A stretch of 64,000 bases of DNA from positions 1,364,001 through 1,428,000 of the forward strand of contig NZ_AP025497.1 of assembly GCF_024347535.1 (NCBI RefSeq), read 5' to 3'. The first letter of the stretch is position 1, and each line of letters starts with the position of its first letter. Under the pieces are notes generated by a model that was given only the letters and a program-made list of their open reading frames with translations, was not told the DNA's origin and ran no database searches. Shown piece after piece: positions 47,394-57,796 of this stretch. This DNA is from Vibrio kanaloae. Its GTDB lineage: Bacteria; Pseudomonadota; Gammaproteobacteria; Enterobacterales; Vibrionaceae. The position numbers and the translations under genes are program-made.

Positions 47394-48196
47394 AATAAGT
47401 TCTCTTCGAATACAGGAAAACGCCAGCGCTGACGGATATATACTTAGAAAAAATAAATGAGCTGTCATTGGCCGAGTTGCATAATTTAGCGCCCCCTTGC
47501 AAACTCAGCATTTCAGGGTTTTAAGGTAAGTGTTTTTCCTTACAGTCCCGGGGAACTACGCTCGTTGTAATGAGCATAATAGTCAGTGTTTTTATGACAA
47601 AAAGCGATGAACAACTTGGTGACTTAATAGTCATAAGCAAAGGACATAAAATCAAAAATTCAGTTTGAACATTGATGGGTAATTCCGATTAAGTCGTCTA
47701 ATTAATGCTTTACTTCCCCTTCGATCGAATAACCAATATTGATACGTAAGCAATGGTTGTAAAGTTCTAGATTGTTGAACGAATAAAATACTGAGGTGAT
47801 ATTAATCTCATATTAAAAGGTGGTTATTTATTGTGCTTTGTTGAGTTTGATATCAAATCAAGTGGCTGATTTAATTAGATATACGATAAAAGTCTCAGAA
47901 ATTAACATTTAGAAAACTAAAGTATTAAATTCCGTTGTTTTTGTTTTTGGTAGGTTTAAGTTCTACTGTGATTGTCGGGAGGAGAGCATTTTTAGCCATA
48001 TGTGTGAGTTTCGAAGTGGGTTATCTTGCTGATTAGAAAGAATAAACCAATTGTTCAAATAAAAAAGTTGGCGAAAATCAGAAGCTTGGCATACACTTTC
48101 CTTGTAAATGACCTTATCTCTTTGATTGAATAGGGTAAATGCTTTGGCGCTACTGGTGATGGTAGCAATGTATAACATAGCTTTGAGGAAAGTTTT
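47394..48196. other. 803-bp intergenic region between cqsA and ihfA
   Basis: Divergent control region. No recognised gene. A 24-codon plus-strand frame from an ATG at 47594 is probably chance. A short inverted repeat GTAAG-N8-CTTAC lies near 47526-47543. The stretch 47700-47960 is strongly AT-rich, as expected near promoters or in acquired DNA. Confidence 0.4.
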
Positions 48197-48493
48197 ATGG
48201 CACTCACGAAGGCCGATTTGGCTGAGAACCTGTTTGAAACACTCGGATACAGCAAGCGGGATGCCAAGGAAACGGTTGAAGTGTTTTTCGAGGAAGTTCG
48301 TAAAGCACTTGAAAATGGCGAACAGATAAAACTGTCAGGTTTTGGTAACTTTGATCTTCGCGAAAAAAACGAGCGACCAGGTCGTAACCCGAAAACTGGT
48401 GAAGACATTCCAATTTCTGCTCGACGTGTTGTTACTTTTAGACCGGGACAAAAACTAAAGGCCCGAGTCGAGAATATTAAAATCGAAAAGTAG
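48197..48493 (+). CDS. ihfA: Integration host factor alpha subunit
   Basis: The 98-residue protein is close to E. coli IHF-alpha: [40 protein letters not shown] and the proline-containing arm. It forms a heterodimer with IhfB and bends DNA at specific sites. GAGGAA lies upstream. In many relatives it follows pheT directly; here it stands alone after an 803-bp gap. Confidence 0.97.
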   Translation: MALTKADLAENLFETLGYSKRDAKETVEVFFEEVRKALENGEQIKLSGFGNFDLREKNERPGRNPKTGEDIPISARRVVTFRPGQKLKARVENIKIEK

Positions 48494-48502
48494 CCAAGCA
48501 AT

Positions 48503-48527
48503 AGACCACGCCAAGCGTGGTCTTTTT
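48503..48527 (+). terminator. Terminator of ihfA
   Basis: GACCACGC / GCGTGGTC stem with a three-base loop, then TTTTT. Confidence 0.9.
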
Positions 48528-48549
48528 GTATCTAGAACAAAGAAAAATA

Positions 48550-48571
48550 AAGGGCTGTGACTTCAGCCCTT
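48550..48571 (-). terminator. Terminator of relV
   Basis: AAGGGCTG / CAGCCCTT stem. On the minus strand it is followed by TTATTTTTC. It lies 34 bases after the relV stop. Confidence 0.75.
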
Positions 48572-48604
48572 ATTAGTATCTATTCGATTACAGTTGTAGA
48601 CGCG

Positions 48605-49381
48605 TTATGCCGCTTTGATGTGAGTTGTGATATACGGTTGCCATGCTTGTTGGTAAAGCTCTAGAGACTGGCGTCTTAAGCTATTGATTTGTGCAGCTTC
48701 GATGTCATTGATCGGGCGTTTTTCTGCAATCGCGTGACGCTCAATACCTTGGATGATTTCATATAGTTCATGCTCAGGGCCGCTTTTCACATCAGCAATT
48801 GCTTTTAAGTGAAGCTGAACTTCAGCAATGATGTTGGTTTTAGGCAAACGAACTAACAGGTTAAGGTCACGGTAGCCAGAATCAGCAGGAGACTTAAACT
48901 TGTTTTTCAATTTCACTACGTCCGCTTCACGGCTTAGTGATTCGTACACTTCAACCAAACTCTCTACGTCGTTTGCAATGATCGTTGCACGAGCTAGGTC
49001 GGTAATTCTTGTTACATCGCCATCAAGCTCAAGGTCAATCTTTTCTTGGGCGCGAGATTGAGATTTAACGCCTGCGAATAGGGCTTCTGAATTAGTAAGT
49101 AGGGCAGTACTTTTACAGATCGTTTCTAGCTCAGCTTGTGCTTGGTGAGCTTTGCTGTAAAGAATGTCGAAGTCAGTGTAAGGCTGAGTCGGACGTGAGT
49201 CGAATGCTTTAATGCCGTATAGGCCACTTAGGCTATGGCGGAATACGTTAGATGAAACTTGGTTTTGCGCAGGTGTGCGCGATTGATCAGTTGAACTCGT
49301 TGAAACAGGTGCTGCTGCGAATGCAGGCGCTCGGCTCAATACTAGAAGCATTAGGGCCGTCGTACGGAGAAATACACTCAT
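48605..49381 (-). CDS. relV: RelV-type small alarmone synthetase with signal-like N-terminus
   Basis: The 258-residue protein has a RelA/SpoT nucleotidyltransferase domain (about 90-230): TRITDLARATIIANDVESLV, KFKSPADSGYRDLNLLVR and IIAEVQLHLKAI, with the D, GYR and E-x-Q motif residues present. No HD hydrolase, TGS or ACT domain. It should make (p)ppGpp. The gene next to ihfA is the same neighbourhood as V. cholerae relV. Odd: the N-terminus (FLRTTALMLLVLSRAPAFAAAP) looks like a cleavable signal peptide. GGAG precedes the ATG, and no later ATG exists, so this start is likely real. Confidence 0.88.
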   Translation of the reverse strand: MSVFLRTTALMLLVLSRAPAFAAAPVSTSSTDQSRTPAQNQVSSNVFRHSLSGLYGIKAFDSRPTQPYTDFDILYSKAHQAQAELETICKSTALLTNSEALFAGVKSQSRAQEKIDLELDGDVTRITDLARATIIANDVESLVEVYESLSREADVVKLKNKFKSPADSGYRDLNLLVRLPKTNIIAEVQLHLKAIADVKSGPEHELYEIIQGIERHAIAEKRPINDIEAAQINSLRRQSLELYQQAWQPYITTHIKAA

Positions 49382-49705
49382 TCAAACTCCAAAATACAAG
49401 GTTACAAAAACGGATAGTCTAAAGGGGTAACCAGTAACGCATAAGAGTGAAAACAGCCTAACTAAACTCACTATATATTAAATGGGGCTAGTTGAGGTAG
49501 AAACCAACTCTAACGTTTAATATTGCTTTAAAATGTGAACATATAGACAAATAATTCAAGCATTTGCCCCTTTTGTTTAAGAATGTTGAACTCAGTCAGT
49601 GTTTAATTTTTAGCGAGTCTAACTGGCAATTTTAAACCAAGCGAAGGTTGCTCTTACTTCTCTATACTGTACCCTTGCAGTATGACTGTTTAACATGAAC
49701 GAAAG
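49382..49705. other. Divergent promoter region between relV and tpm
   Basis: AT-rich, with promoter-like elements near 49660-49675 for tpm. No gene seen. Confidence 0.4.
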
Positions 49706-50359
49706 ATGAATAATCCTGAATTTTGGCACAATAAATGGGCAGCCAACCAAATTGGTTTCCACCTTGAAGATGTAAATCCACTTCTGATTGAATTTTGGGA
49801 AAAAACTAACCCTAATTACGAGAAGAGTGTGTTTGTTCCACTTTGTGGTAAAAGCGAAGATCTGATCTGGTTAGCGTCTAAGCATGAAGAGGTTCAAGGG
49901 GTTGAATTAAGCCAGATTGCGGTTCGCGCATTTTTCTCAGAGCACTTTTACACACCGACTGTGACTCAAATTAATGGCCAGCATGAGCTCTACCAGTTCG
50001 ACGAACTGAGTGTTTACACGGGTGATTACTTCACAGCGCCAATTCAGCCTGTCGACATTATTTATGACCGTGCTTCTTTGGTGGCTTTGCCTGCTGAGAT
50101 GCGCGTGCAATATGTGGAACGTTTGAAGCATCTGTTAAAGCCAGGTGGCAAGATGTTGTTGGTGACATTGGACTACGATCAAAACGAGATGGCAGGGCCT
50201 CCGTTTAGCGTACCTAAACTAGAAATCGATCAGTTGTTCGCGGGATACAAAATCACATTGTTGAATCAAGATATTGCAGACGATGAACATCCTAAGATTG
50301 CTAAGAAAGGCTTGTCGCGTTTCTGTGAAGAAGTGTATTTAATTGAGTCTGAAGCTTAA
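49706..50359 (+). CDS. tpm: Thiopurine S-methyltransferase
   Basis: The 217-residue SAM-dependent methyltransferase has the TPMT layout: [36 protein letters not shown] (SAM site) and [18 protein letters not shown]. Bacterial members methylate thiopurines and also detoxify selenium or tellurium compounds. Full length. A strong terminator follows. Confidence 0.93.
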   Translation: MNNPEFWHNKWAANQIGFHLEDVNPLLIEFWEKTNPNYEKSVFVPLCGKSEDLIWLASKHEEVQGVELSQIAVRAFFSEHFYTPTVTQINGQHELYQFDELSVYTGDYFTAPIQPVDIIYDRASLVALPAEMRVQYVERLKHLLKPGGKMLLVTLDYDQNEMAGPPFSVPKLEIDQLFAGYKITLLNQDIADDEHPKIAKKGLSRFCEEVYLIESEA

Positions 50360-50399
50360 GCTCTCAGATTACTCAGTTAAGTAAAAAGATAACACTAAC

Positions 50400-50431
50400 A
50401 AAAAGATGGGCTAAACCAGCCCATCTTTTTT
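50400..50431. terminator. Bidirectional terminator between tpm and purT
   Basis: AAAAAGATGGGCT / AGCCCATCTTTTTT, a long perfect stem flanked by A and T runs, shared by two convergent genes. Confidence 0.9.
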
Positions 50432-50476
50432 ATTGTTTAGATTTGAACTCGTGATTGTTCAGAATTGAATAGCAGG

Positions 50477-51652
50477 TTAATAAATCACTTTTACTTTAGC
50501 TGCGCTTTCAATGGCATCTTGGATTGCTGCTTCTGTGCTGTTACGACGAGTTAACGCCACACCAAGACGACGACGACCATCAATGTCAGGCTTACCAAAC
50601 AAACGAACTTGCGTTTGTGGTGCGTCTAGTGCTTCTACAAGGCCTTCAAAGCGAATGTTGGTTGAAGTGCCTTGCCCTAGGATAACCGCTGATGCACACG
50701 GGCCGTATTGTGTGATTGATTTGATCGGCATACCAGTAAATGCGCGTACGTGCAGTGCGAATTCAGATGAATCTTGAGACATTAATGTCACTAAGCCAGT
50801 ATCGTGTGGGCGAGGGGATACTTCGTTGAAGATAACGTGATCGCCTTTAACGAACAGTTCAACACCGAAGATACCGTGACCGCCTAGTGCGTTAACCACT
50901 TGTTCTGCTGTGTATTGTGCCGCTTTCAAGGCATTGTCTGACATCACTTGTGGTTGCCATGATTCGCGGTAATCACCGTCTTCTTGGCGGTGACCGATAG
51001 GCGCACAGAAGTGAACACCATCAACAGCGCGAACGGTTAACAGAGTGATCTCGTAATCAAAGTCGATGAAGCCTTCAACAATCACACGACCCGCGCCAGT
51101 ACGACCACCTTCTTGTGCGTAGTCCCAAGATTTCTGGATGTCTTCTTCAGTTTTGATAACGCTTTGGCCTTTGCCTGAAGAACTCATTACAGGCTTAACA
51201 ACGCAAGGCATACCCACGAATTCAACAGCAGCGGCGAAGTCTTCGAAGGTGTCTGCAAAGCGGTAAGGTGAAGTGCTCAGTTTTAGCTCTTCAGCTGCAA
51301 GACGACGGATACCTTCTCGGTTCATTGTCAGTTTCGTCGCATTAGCCGTTGGAACAACATTCAAGCCTTGTGCTTCAAGCTCTACCAATTTGCTGGTGGC
51401 AATAGCTTCTATTTCTGGAACCACATAATCTGGTTTTTCGAGTTCAATGACTGCTTGCAGTGCATCGCCATCTAACATGTCTAATACATGGCTACGATGT
51501 GCAATTTGCATTGCGGGTGCATCAGCGTAACGGTCACATGCAATAACTTCCAAACCTAAACGTTGGCACTCGATAGCAACTTCTTTGCCGAGTTCACCTG
51601 AACCTAATAGAAGTACACGAGTAGCATTTTCACGAGTAGCAGTACCAAACAT
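50477..51652 (-). CDS. purT: Formate-dependent phosphoribosylglycinamide formyltransferase
   Basis: The 391-residue ATP-grasp enzyme of purine synthesis makes formyl-GAR from GAR, formate and ATP. Motifs: [41 protein letters not shown] and [12 protein letters not shown]. Start at 51652 matches E. coli and has AAGGAA upstream; an ATG at 51760 would read through the PurR box region. A perfect PurR-type palindrome lies 65 bases upstream. Confidence 0.96.
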   Translation of the reverse strand: MFGTATRENATRVLLLGSGELGKEVAIECQRLGLEVIACDRYADAPAMQIAHRSHVLDMLDGDALQAVIELEKPDYVVPEIEAIATSKLVELEAQGLNVVPTANATKLTMNREGIRRLAAEELKLSTSPYRFADTFEDFAAAVEFVGMPCVVKPVMSSSGKGQSVIKTEEDIQKSWDYAQEGGRTGAGRVIVEGFIDFDYEITLLTVRAVDGVHFCAPIGHRQEDGDYRESWQPQVMSDNALKAAQYTAEQVVNALGGHGIFGVELFVKGDHVIFNEVSPRPHDTGLVTLMSQDSSEFALHVRAFTGMPIKSITQYGPCASAVILGQGTSTNIRFEGLVEALDAPQTQVRLFGKPDIDGRRRLGVALTRRNSTEAAIQDAIESAAKVKVIY

Positions 51653-51717
51653 AGAAATTCCTTCCGACCTTATGAACGATTGATTGAAAACGGGGTGATC
51701 ATACTGATTTGCATGAT

Positions 51718-51737
51718 AAAAGCAAACGTTTGCTTTT
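51718..51737. promoter_or_regulatory. PurR box upstream of purT
   Basis: AAAAGCAAACGTTTGCTTTT is a perfect 20-bp palindrome whose core GCAAACGTTTGC matches the PurR operator. It should make purT repressible by purines. Confidence 0.85.
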
Positions 51738-51760
51738 GTTGTTCCGTTCATTACAGGCAT

Positions 51761-51792
51761 AAAAAAAGCAGCTCCGAAAAGTAGGGCTGCTT
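51761..51792 (-). terminator. Terminator of cdd
   Basis: AAGCAGC / GCTGCTT stem with a run of seven T on the minus strand, 28 bases after the cdd stop. Confidence 0.85.
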
Positions 51793-51819
51793 ATTTAAAA
51801 TATTGTTAACCAGATGTAC

Positions 51820-52707
51820 TTAGATTGCTAAGTAAGTCACTGGAATATCGGGGTTAATTGCTTCTAACGTAGACTGAGTATCGGCTAGGTGACTGATGCT
51901 ACCATCAGCAATCTCAACTAAGGCAGCGTTTTCAATTTGTTCGAAATCGAAGCCAGCCATCTTAAGTTGAACCAAGGCGACTTGTAGCGGCGGTAGACTT
52001 GGGTTGAATGCCGCGTTTTCTGCGTAAGTACCGGTGAACATCTCACCCGTTGTCAGTTGTAGTGAAACACCACTTAGGTTCTTCGTGTAAGGTGCGTGGC
52101 TGCGGTTTAACGCTTCTAAGGCACGGACGACAAGCGGGGTCGTTTCATCCGACTGATATTCATGATTCAGTTTAGCCATTAATCCCGTTGTGATGCCTAG
52201 ATCTGCTGGGCCGAATGAATCTGGCAGGTATTCTTGTAGTGACATTTCATCACGTTGTGGAAGCTGAACTTTGAGCTCTTTTGCTGTCGTCAGTTCATTC
52301 ATGAATTGGCGGCAGTGTCCACAAGGGCTGAAGTTGATTGTGATATCCGAGATACCTTCTTCACCTTTCATCCAAGCATGGCTGATCGCAGATTGCTCAG
52401 CGTGTACGGTTTGGCCAAGTTGAGCTCCGGCAATTTCAAGGTTTGCACCAAAATACAAAGTACCAGACAAACCACGCACGATTGCACCAACATAGAAGTT
52501 CGAGAGCGGTACGTAAGCATAGGCTGCAGCAAAAGGAAGCAACGCAATACGCAGTTCGTCATCCGCTAATCCACTTGCTTGTAGTAGGCTGGCAAATTGT
52601 TCTGGAGAGAATGTTGCGTCAAAGTTGTCTGCTAATACGATGTCGCTTAAAAGTACTTGAATTGAAGAGGGAGCACTTTCCAGCGCCAGGGTAATACGAC
52701 TGTTCAT
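51820..52707 (-). CDS. cdd: Cytidine deaminase
   Basis: The 295-residue enterobacterial-length dimeric enzyme converts cytidine and deoxycytidine to uridine forms. The zinc site is [11 protein letters not shown] with [12 protein letters not shown]. The C-terminal half is the degenerate second deaminase repeat. AAGGA precedes the ATG. A CRP-type site lies upstream, as expected for nucleoside catabolism genes. Confidence 0.96.
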   Translation of the reverse strand: MNSRITLALESAPSSIQVLLSDIVLADNFDATFSPEQFASLLQASGLADDELRIALLPFAAAYAYVPLSNFYVGAIVRGLSGTLYFGANLEIAGAQLGQTVHAEQSAISHAWMKGEEGISDITINFSPCGHCRQFMNELTTAKELKVQLPQRDEMSLQEYLPDSFGPADLGITTGLMAKLNHEYQSDETTPLVVRALEALNRSHAPYTKNLSGVSLQLTTGEMFTGTYAENAAFNPSLPPLQVALVQLKMAGFDFEQIENAALVEIADGSISHLADTQSTLEAINPDIPVTYLAI

Positions 52708-52762
52708 GTTGAATCCTTATTTGACCTTAGACTTTAATTTTATGCAATGTTCAGGATATTTC

Positions 52763-52778
52763 TGTGACTATTGTCACC
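52763..52778. promoter_or_regulatory. CRP-binding-site candidate upstream of cdd
   Basis: TGTGACTATTGTCACC matches TGTGA-N6-TCACA with one mismatch, 55 bases before the cdd start. cdd is a CRP/CytR target in E. coli, so the same control is inferred. Confidence 0.65.
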
Positions 52779-52828
52779 ATTCCAATTCCATTGTTACATT
52801 ACCTTGCATAATTAGAGTGAGGTCACAA

Positions 52829-52912
52829 ATGAAATCGATTGCAAGATTGAAAACAACACGTGATATCGCATTTATTGTCCAAAATAAGAAGCCCAAACAG
52901 ACTCTGAAATAA
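52829..52912 (+). CDS. Possible 27-residue peptide
   Basis: A short plus-strand frame (MKSIARLKTTRDIAFIV...) with GAGGT seven bases upstream. The 3' end overlaps the hairpin that ends the lrgAB transcript on the other strand. Very basic. It may be chance. Confidence 0.25.
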   Translation: MKSIARLKTTRDIAFIVQNKKPKQTLK

Positions 52913-52931
52913 ACAGAGTACTGCTTGGGCT
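52880..52931 (-). terminator. Terminator of the lrgA-lrgB operon
   Basis: A long interrupted stem, AGCCCAA / TTGGGCT with inner ACTCTG / CAGAGT. On the minus strand it is followed by TTCTTATTTT. It lies about 93 bases after the lrgB stop. Confidence 0.7.
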
Positions 52932-53023
52932 GATTTGGTCTTGAAAACACTTGTAAGCGATTAAAAGAGCTTGCAAGTGTTGTTTGGTGGAGGCTTATTA
53001 CTCGTATCTTGTCATCTGGCTAG

Positions 53024-53701
53024 TTAAGAATAGAGCCAAACCACGACGGAAAACACGCTAGGGGCAATGATTGAAGTGATAACCCCGCAAAGTACCAATG
53101 CCAATGAACTGAATGCGGCATCTTCTTGGTTCTTTTCTGCACAAGTCGCGGTGCCCAACGCGTGAGAAACCGTACCCATGGTTAAACCTCTGGCAACTGG
53201 GCTCTTAATGCCAATCAGGTTGTAAATAGGGTAAGCAAAAATCGCCCCGAATAGGCCGACAATCAAGACCAAAATTGCCGCAATGGCTGCTTCACCACCT
53301 AAATGGCTCGATACTTCCATCGCGATAGGTGTAGTGACTGATTTACCCAATAAACTCGCAATCAAGCTCAAATCCGCTTTGAAAGCTACAGCAATTAATG
53401 CGGTTGTAGTCATCGACATCACACTGCCTAATGTGCAGGCAAAGGTAATAATACGCCAGTTAGCTCTGATTTGAGGTAACTGTTCATACAAAGGGTAAGC
53501 AAGTGCAACAACCGCAGGTTGAAGCATGTAAGTAATCCAAGTGTTGTCGGCGTAATAGGCTTCAAAGGGTACTTTGAAGAACATTAGAACTGGGATAATG
53601 ATGCCAATGCTGATTAACAAAGGATTACACAGCGGAGAGTTCACTTTTTGGCTTACCCAACGAGCAAACAGAAATACCACAATAGTCAGTAGAATCCACA
53701 T
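53024..53701 (-). CDS. yohK: LrgB/YohK family membrane protein
   Basis: The 225-residue protein has six or more membrane helices, with SLIASLLGKSVTTPIAMEVS and GTVSHALGTATCAEKN, the signature of LrgB/CidB. With LrgA it forms an antiholin-like or pyruvate/small-molecule transport complex in other bacteria. It starts two bases after the lrgA stop. Confidence 0.92.
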   Translation of the reverse strand: MWILLTIVVFLFARWVSQKVNSPLCNPLLISIGIIIPVLMFFKVPFEAYYADNTWITYMLQPAVVALAYPLYEQLPQIRANWRIITFACTLGSVMSMTTTALIAVAFKADLSLIASLLGKSVTTPIAMEVSSHLGGEAAIAAILVLIVGLFGAIFAYPIYNLIGIKSPVARGLTMGTVSHALGTATCAEKNQEDAAFSSLALVLCGVITSIIAPSVFSVVVWLYS

Positions 53702-53703
53702 GA

Positions 53704-54075
53704 CTATTTACCTCTCGAAAGTAAGCGGTCTAAGAACCAGGATAACGAAACCAAGACGATGAGCGTTCCACCAACGGCACTGGCCATGATTGGCAGTGCA
53801 TTGGCGATAAGCAATTCGAAGTGATCCATTAACCCAACACTGATTGGAACGAACAACAAGATCATCAAACGAATAATCAAGCTGGCACCGGGCTGTACCC
53901 AGTGCGGAGGGACAATACCAATCACCATGGCGGAAAACAGAATCAACATGCCAAAAATACTACCGGGAATGGAGGTTTCCAAAAATTGCTGTAATGCGTT
54001 ACCTGCTGTGAGAGCACCAATGATTAAGGTGAAGGAGATTAAGCAGTAAACCAGTTGGATCAATCTTTCTTTCAA
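53704..54075 (-). CDS. yohJ: LrgA/YohJ (CidA/holin-like) membrane protein
   Basis: The 123-residue protein has four helices and the motif [20 protein letters not shown] and [14 protein letters not shown]. It is holin-like in topology. It starts at TTG (complement of 54073-54075) with AAGAGA upstream. First gene of a two-gene operon with the LrgB gene. Confidence 0.88.
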   Translation of the reverse strand: MKERLIQLVYCLISFTLIIGALTAGNALQQFLETSIPGSIFGMLILFSAMVIGIVPPHWVQPGASLIIRLMILLFVPISVGLMDHFELLIANALPIMASAVGGTLIVLVSLSWFLDRLLSRGK

Positions 54076-54100
54076 AGTGTAATGTCTCTTGATAATGGAA

Positions 54101-55525
54101 TTAGCTAGCTAACTTTTCAACGTACTGATAAACCGCCTTTAAGATCGCCATTTTCTTCTCGTCACTTTCATGTTCGTGCGCGAGATTTTCTAGATTCAGC
54201 ATGTACTCTTCTAAGCGGCTCTCATAGAGCTCACGACAATGGTTCGCCCATTTCAATTGTTCAGATTCGTCGAGCGTCCATGGAAAGTGGCGAGCGCGAT
54301 AACGGAACAACAAAGGCTTAATTCGTTCGTCACTAAAAGTAATATCTAAAGCCGCCAAGTTGTTTGGGTCTGTTTCACGAATGATGTTCATCGCTGTTTT
54401 ATCGGCTGGTGAGAAGAAACCATCGTAAAGGTGAGTGTCGACATCGTCACTCTTCTCGTACTCTCTCTCGTGTGAGTACAAACCAATCAATTTTTCACGG
54501 ATTTCTGGATGTTCGCGTAACAGTGCCAAGTTTTTCAAACATTGCTGACGGTCGATACCAATAGTTTCCGCGTTTTCTGCGGTCAGCGTTTTTGCTGGCG
54601 CAAGAATAGGGCACTTGTTTAAATGAACCAATTTGATTGGTACCGGTAACTCGTCTTCAGCAAGTTCAGTGCGCTTAGTATAGAGCCTGTCACGTAAAGC
54701 TTCTGAATCTAGGTCAAGTAAAGGTGTTGGATCTTTTGCTAAATCCACCACGATAACGGCATTTTGGTTGGTTGGGTGCCAAGCCATAGGCACAATCCAG
54801 CTGGTGTAATTACAATCACGGCCGAACATGCCTGATACGTGCATTAGAGGTGTCATGTTTACGATGTCGACTAACTCGTTCAATTTACGCTTGTGGCGCA
54901 TATTGTAGAGGTAATCAAACATCTTAGGTTGTGCGGCTTTTAGCTTTTTCGCTAATTCGATAGTCGCGATAACATCGGCCATCGCATCGTGCGCGTTTTC
55001 GTGTTCAATGCCATTTGCCACAGAGAGGTGTTCCAGTTTGAAACTTGGGAAGCCTTCGTCATTCTCTGGCCAAACAATACCTTCAGGGCGAAGTGCATGT
55101 ACGGCGCGCATCACGTCGAGTAGATCCCAGCGTGAGTTACCGTTTTGCCAACTCCATGCATACGGATCAATGAAGTTACGGTAACAGGTGTATCTCGTTA
55201 CTTCGTCATCGAATCGGATGCTGTTGTAGCCAAGGCTTGTGGTGTTTGGCTTAGCAAGTTCGGCATGAATCTTAGCGATAAACTCAGGTTCAGGTAGGCC
55301 TTGAGTCATTGCTTTTTGTGGCGTGATACCAGTGATCAATGCGGCCTCAGGTGCAGGCAGATAATCAGCAGGAGGCTGGCAATAGATAACCAAAGGCTCT
55401 CCGATAACATTGAAATCTTGGTCGGTACGAACCCCCGCAAACTGACTTGGACGGTCTTTTGCCGGGCTCACGCCCCATGTCTCGTAATCGAAAAAGAAGT
55501 AGGTTGGCTGATTATCTGAACTCAT
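54101..55525 (-). CDS. sbcB: Exodeoxyribonuclease I
   Basis: The 474-residue single-strand 3'-5' exonuclease is of the DnaQ superfamily. It shows FFFDYETWG (DxE), [13 protein letters not shown] and HDAMADV. It is the length of E. coli SbcB, with an SH3-like and a C-terminal helical domain. AGGAA precedes the ATG. Confidence 0.96.
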   Translation of the reverse strand: MSSDNQPTYFFFDYETWGVSPAKDRPSQFAGVRTDQDFNVIGEPLVIYCQPPADYLPAPEAALITGITPQKAMTQGLPEPEFIAKIHAELAKPNTTSLGYNSIRFDDEVTRYTCYRNFIDPYAWSWQNGNSRWDLLDVMRAVHALRPEGIVWPENDEGFPSFKLEHLSVANGIEHENAHDAMADVIATIELAKKLKAAQPKMFDYLYNMRHKRKLNELVDIVNMTPLMHVSGMFGRDCNYTSWIVPMAWHPTNQNAVIVVDLAKDPTPLLDLDSEALRDRLYTKRTELAEDELPVPIKLVHLNKCPILAPAKTLTAENAETIGIDRQQCLKNLALLREHPEIREKLIGLYSHEREYEKSDDVDTHLYDGFFSPADKTAMNIIRETDPNNLAALDITFSDERIKPLLFRYRARHFPWTLDESEQLKWANHCRELYESRLEEYMLNLENLAHEHESDEKKMAILKAVYQYVEKLAS

Positions 55526-55732
55526 TGAATTTCCTGAACAGCAAGCGGGGGCCGTTTACTGTGGCTAAAGGTTAGTTTTACTCAGTATCTGACAGGATGT
55601 GGTACGCGTGCAACCCAGATCACAAATAAATTGCCGGAAAACGGTGCTTTACTCTTCAATCGAGTCGCGTGGGTATGCTTTTGAATTCCGTTGAGACCGT
55701 TTCTTAGTCAATACAATCTGTCTATTGTTCGT

Positions 55733-56581
55733 TTAATCCGACGGAGGGGAGAGTATCAATTTGACTTTCTGTTTCATGGTTAACTCTCGGTTCCTCAAAT
55801 CTTTGAATATGGCTTTCCATTCTTGAAAGGTCACCGTTATGGGGTTGAAACTCTCTATCGGTTTGGTGACGCCGTAACGAACCGTTTCAACTTCCGGCTC
55901 AAACGTACCAAATAATTTGTCCCAGATAATAAGAACGCCAGCATAGTTCTTATCGATGTATTGCGGGTTTCTGCCGTGATGAACCCGGTGATGTGAAGGC
56001 GTGTTGAAGAGGTGTTCCATTGGGCCTAAGCTTCGTATCCACTGGGTATGAACAAAGAACTGCAGTCCAAGGTTAAGCAACACCACAAACACCACCCATT
56101 TAGGAGCAAAACCTATGATGACTAGTGGTACCCAAAATAACCACATACCCGCGATTGGATACATTAAACTCTGACGAAATGCGGTACTGAAATTCATGCG
56201 TTCTGAACTGTGATGCGCGACGTGTGCAGCCCACATCCAGCGAACTCGATGGCTTGCTCTGTGAAACCAGTAGTAAAAAAAGTCCTGCAGAACCATTAAT
56301 ACAATGAAACTCGACACACCCATTTCAATATCCATTAAGCGCCAACCAAATAGCCAAAGATAAAGTTGAATGATCAGCAACCCGGTTAATAAATCGGATA
56401 GCTGATGCATGCCTGCTAGCGTGAAGTTACACATGACTTCCGATAGCTTGTAACTTGAATTGTCTGGTAATTGGCCTTGCTTCTGACCAATAAAATACTC
56501 GGCCAGCATACAGATTCCGAATAGAGGTGCTAATACTAACAGTAGCCATTCCGGGTGATTGATCAATGCGTCGAAATTCAT
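55733..56581 (-). CDS. Sterol desaturase/fatty acid hydroxylase family protein
   Basis: The 282-residue membrane diiron protein shows the histidine boxes WFHRASH (HxxxH type), AHVAHHSSE (HxxHH) and TPSHHRVHHG (HxxHH). Members hydroxylate or desaturate lipids. It follows a DUF2804 gene on the same strand after 54 bases, probably one operon. Substrate unknown; Vibrio does not make sterols, so a fatty-acyl or ether lipid is more likely. Confidence 0.9.
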   Translation of the reverse strand: MNFDALINHPEWLLLVLAPLFGICMLAEYFIGQKQGQLPDNSSYKLSEVMCNFTLAGMHQLSDLLTGLLIIQLYLWLFGWRLMDIEMGVSSFIVLMVLQDFFYYWFHRASHRVRWMWAAHVAHHSSERMNFSTAFRQSLMYPIAGMWLFWVPLVIIGFAPKWVVFVVLLNLGLQFFVHTQWIRSLGPMEHLFNTPSHHRVHHGRNPQYIDKNYAGVLIIWDKLFGTFEPEVETVRYGVTKPIESFNPITVTFQEWKAIFKDLRNRELTMKQKVKLILSPPSD

Positions 56582-56635
56582 TTCTGGTTCCTATTCGTAT
56601 ACTCGTGTTTGAGAATCAGAGCTGGAGTGTTGCTT

Positions 56636-57649
56636 CTACCAGCGAGCAAAGTGATCTTCCGTTAGGCCGATTACACTGTCGAGCTCATGGGCTATACCGT
56701 CGTTGTCTTTAATTGAGCCAGAAAAGTGACCGATAAACTGACGGAAGTTACTTTTGAGCAGCCATAAGTTGAGCTTTTCGCTGCGGTTATTAAGGGGTGT
56801 AAAGGTTAGGTTAATGCGTCCATCTTGTGATGTTATCTGCCAAGGTAAATCCGCATCTTGGCGATTGAACGTAAACTGTACTGAGTTAAGAAGATGTCTG
56901 GTTCCATTCACCCACAATACATTTTCGCATCCCCCAGTTTCATTGACACCTGCCGCGAGGTTGAGGCCGATGTCGGCATTATTGGATTGTGTGTTGATGC
57001 TGGCCCACCGCCAACTGGTTTCGCGCCTCATGTATCCCGCAGAGAAATCATAGCCAGCACGAGCTTGCTCTAGGGAAATAGGTTGTTGGTTAATCTCAAG
57101 GCTGCCTATTACTTTTAACGCGTTATGCTTTTGGGTGTAGGTCCAACCCGAGTAACCCGTTGGGCTACACATCGCTATGGGTAAGCTATTCGTCTCAGGT
57201 TCTAAAGTGATCTCGGCCTTGATGTGCTTGGTACTCAAGCTAACTTTCCATTGTCCTCCTGCAATATCAAAGGTGATGCGTTGGTTTGCAATGGACGTTG
57301 TACCGTCAAATGGCGAAGTAGCCACCTGTTTATCAAACCCTAACGGCCTTAACCAAGAGCACTCTTCTAGGTGGTTATTTTCGATGTCGTACAGATAACA
57401 AAATGCCGAGCCCAAGTAGCGAATATCTGCAATAGCAACACCGATGATGTGTGTCTCGGTAACAATGCTTACAAATTGAAATTGCTTGTAATGGAAGTGC
57501 TTCTGCCAAGGGGTTGCTTTTGCATCCATTGTATTTCGGTAGTCAAAGTTATCGATATTCAGTTGTTTAGGGATACCATCAAAATGTCCAATTGTCGGCT
57601 GACCATTAAAATCAATCAACCTGTGTGGGGCTGGATTCGTTTTTATCAT
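56636..57649 (-). CDS. DUF2804 family protein
   Basis: The 337-residue soluble beta-rich protein has the DUF2804 look: HRLIDFNGQPTIGHF, WQKHFHYKQFQFVSIVTETH and ETSWRWASINTQ. No signal peptide. Function unknown; the fold resembles lipid- or hydrocarbon-binding proteins. First gene of a pair with the sterol-desaturase-like gene. Confidence 0.85.
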   Translation of the reverse strand: MIKTNPAPHRLIDFNGQPTIGHFDGIPKQLNIDNFDYRNTMDAKATPWQKHFHYKQFQFVSIVTETHIIGVAIADIRYLGSAFCYLYDIENNHLEECSWLRPLGFDKQVATSPFDGTTSIANQRITFDIAGGQWKVSLSTKHIKAEITLEPETNSLPIAMCSPTGYSGWTYTQKHNALKVIGSLEINQQPISLEQARAGYDFSAGYMRRETSWRWASINTQSNNADIGLNLAAGVNETGGCENVLWVNGTRHLLNSVQFTFNRQDADLPWQITSQDGRINLTFTPLNNRSEKLNLWLLKSNFRQFIGHFSGSIKDNDGIAHELDSVIGLTEDHFARW

Positions 57650-57796
57650 TGCGGTGGTTCACATAAATTTAACAATTAACAGTATTGTGCGACGAGTAAC
57701 GTAGAATTTGGAGGTCAAATTCGGACAAAAATTGCGGTGAATCACGACTTTGCCACGGCACATTAGTCATGCGCACGCTCTTATAAGGAGGGACAA

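Noticed and set aside
47594..47668. A 24-codon frame MTKSDEQLGDLIVISKG in the cqsA-ihfA gap
   Set aside because: No ribosome binding site, very short, in AT-rich DNA. Probably chance.
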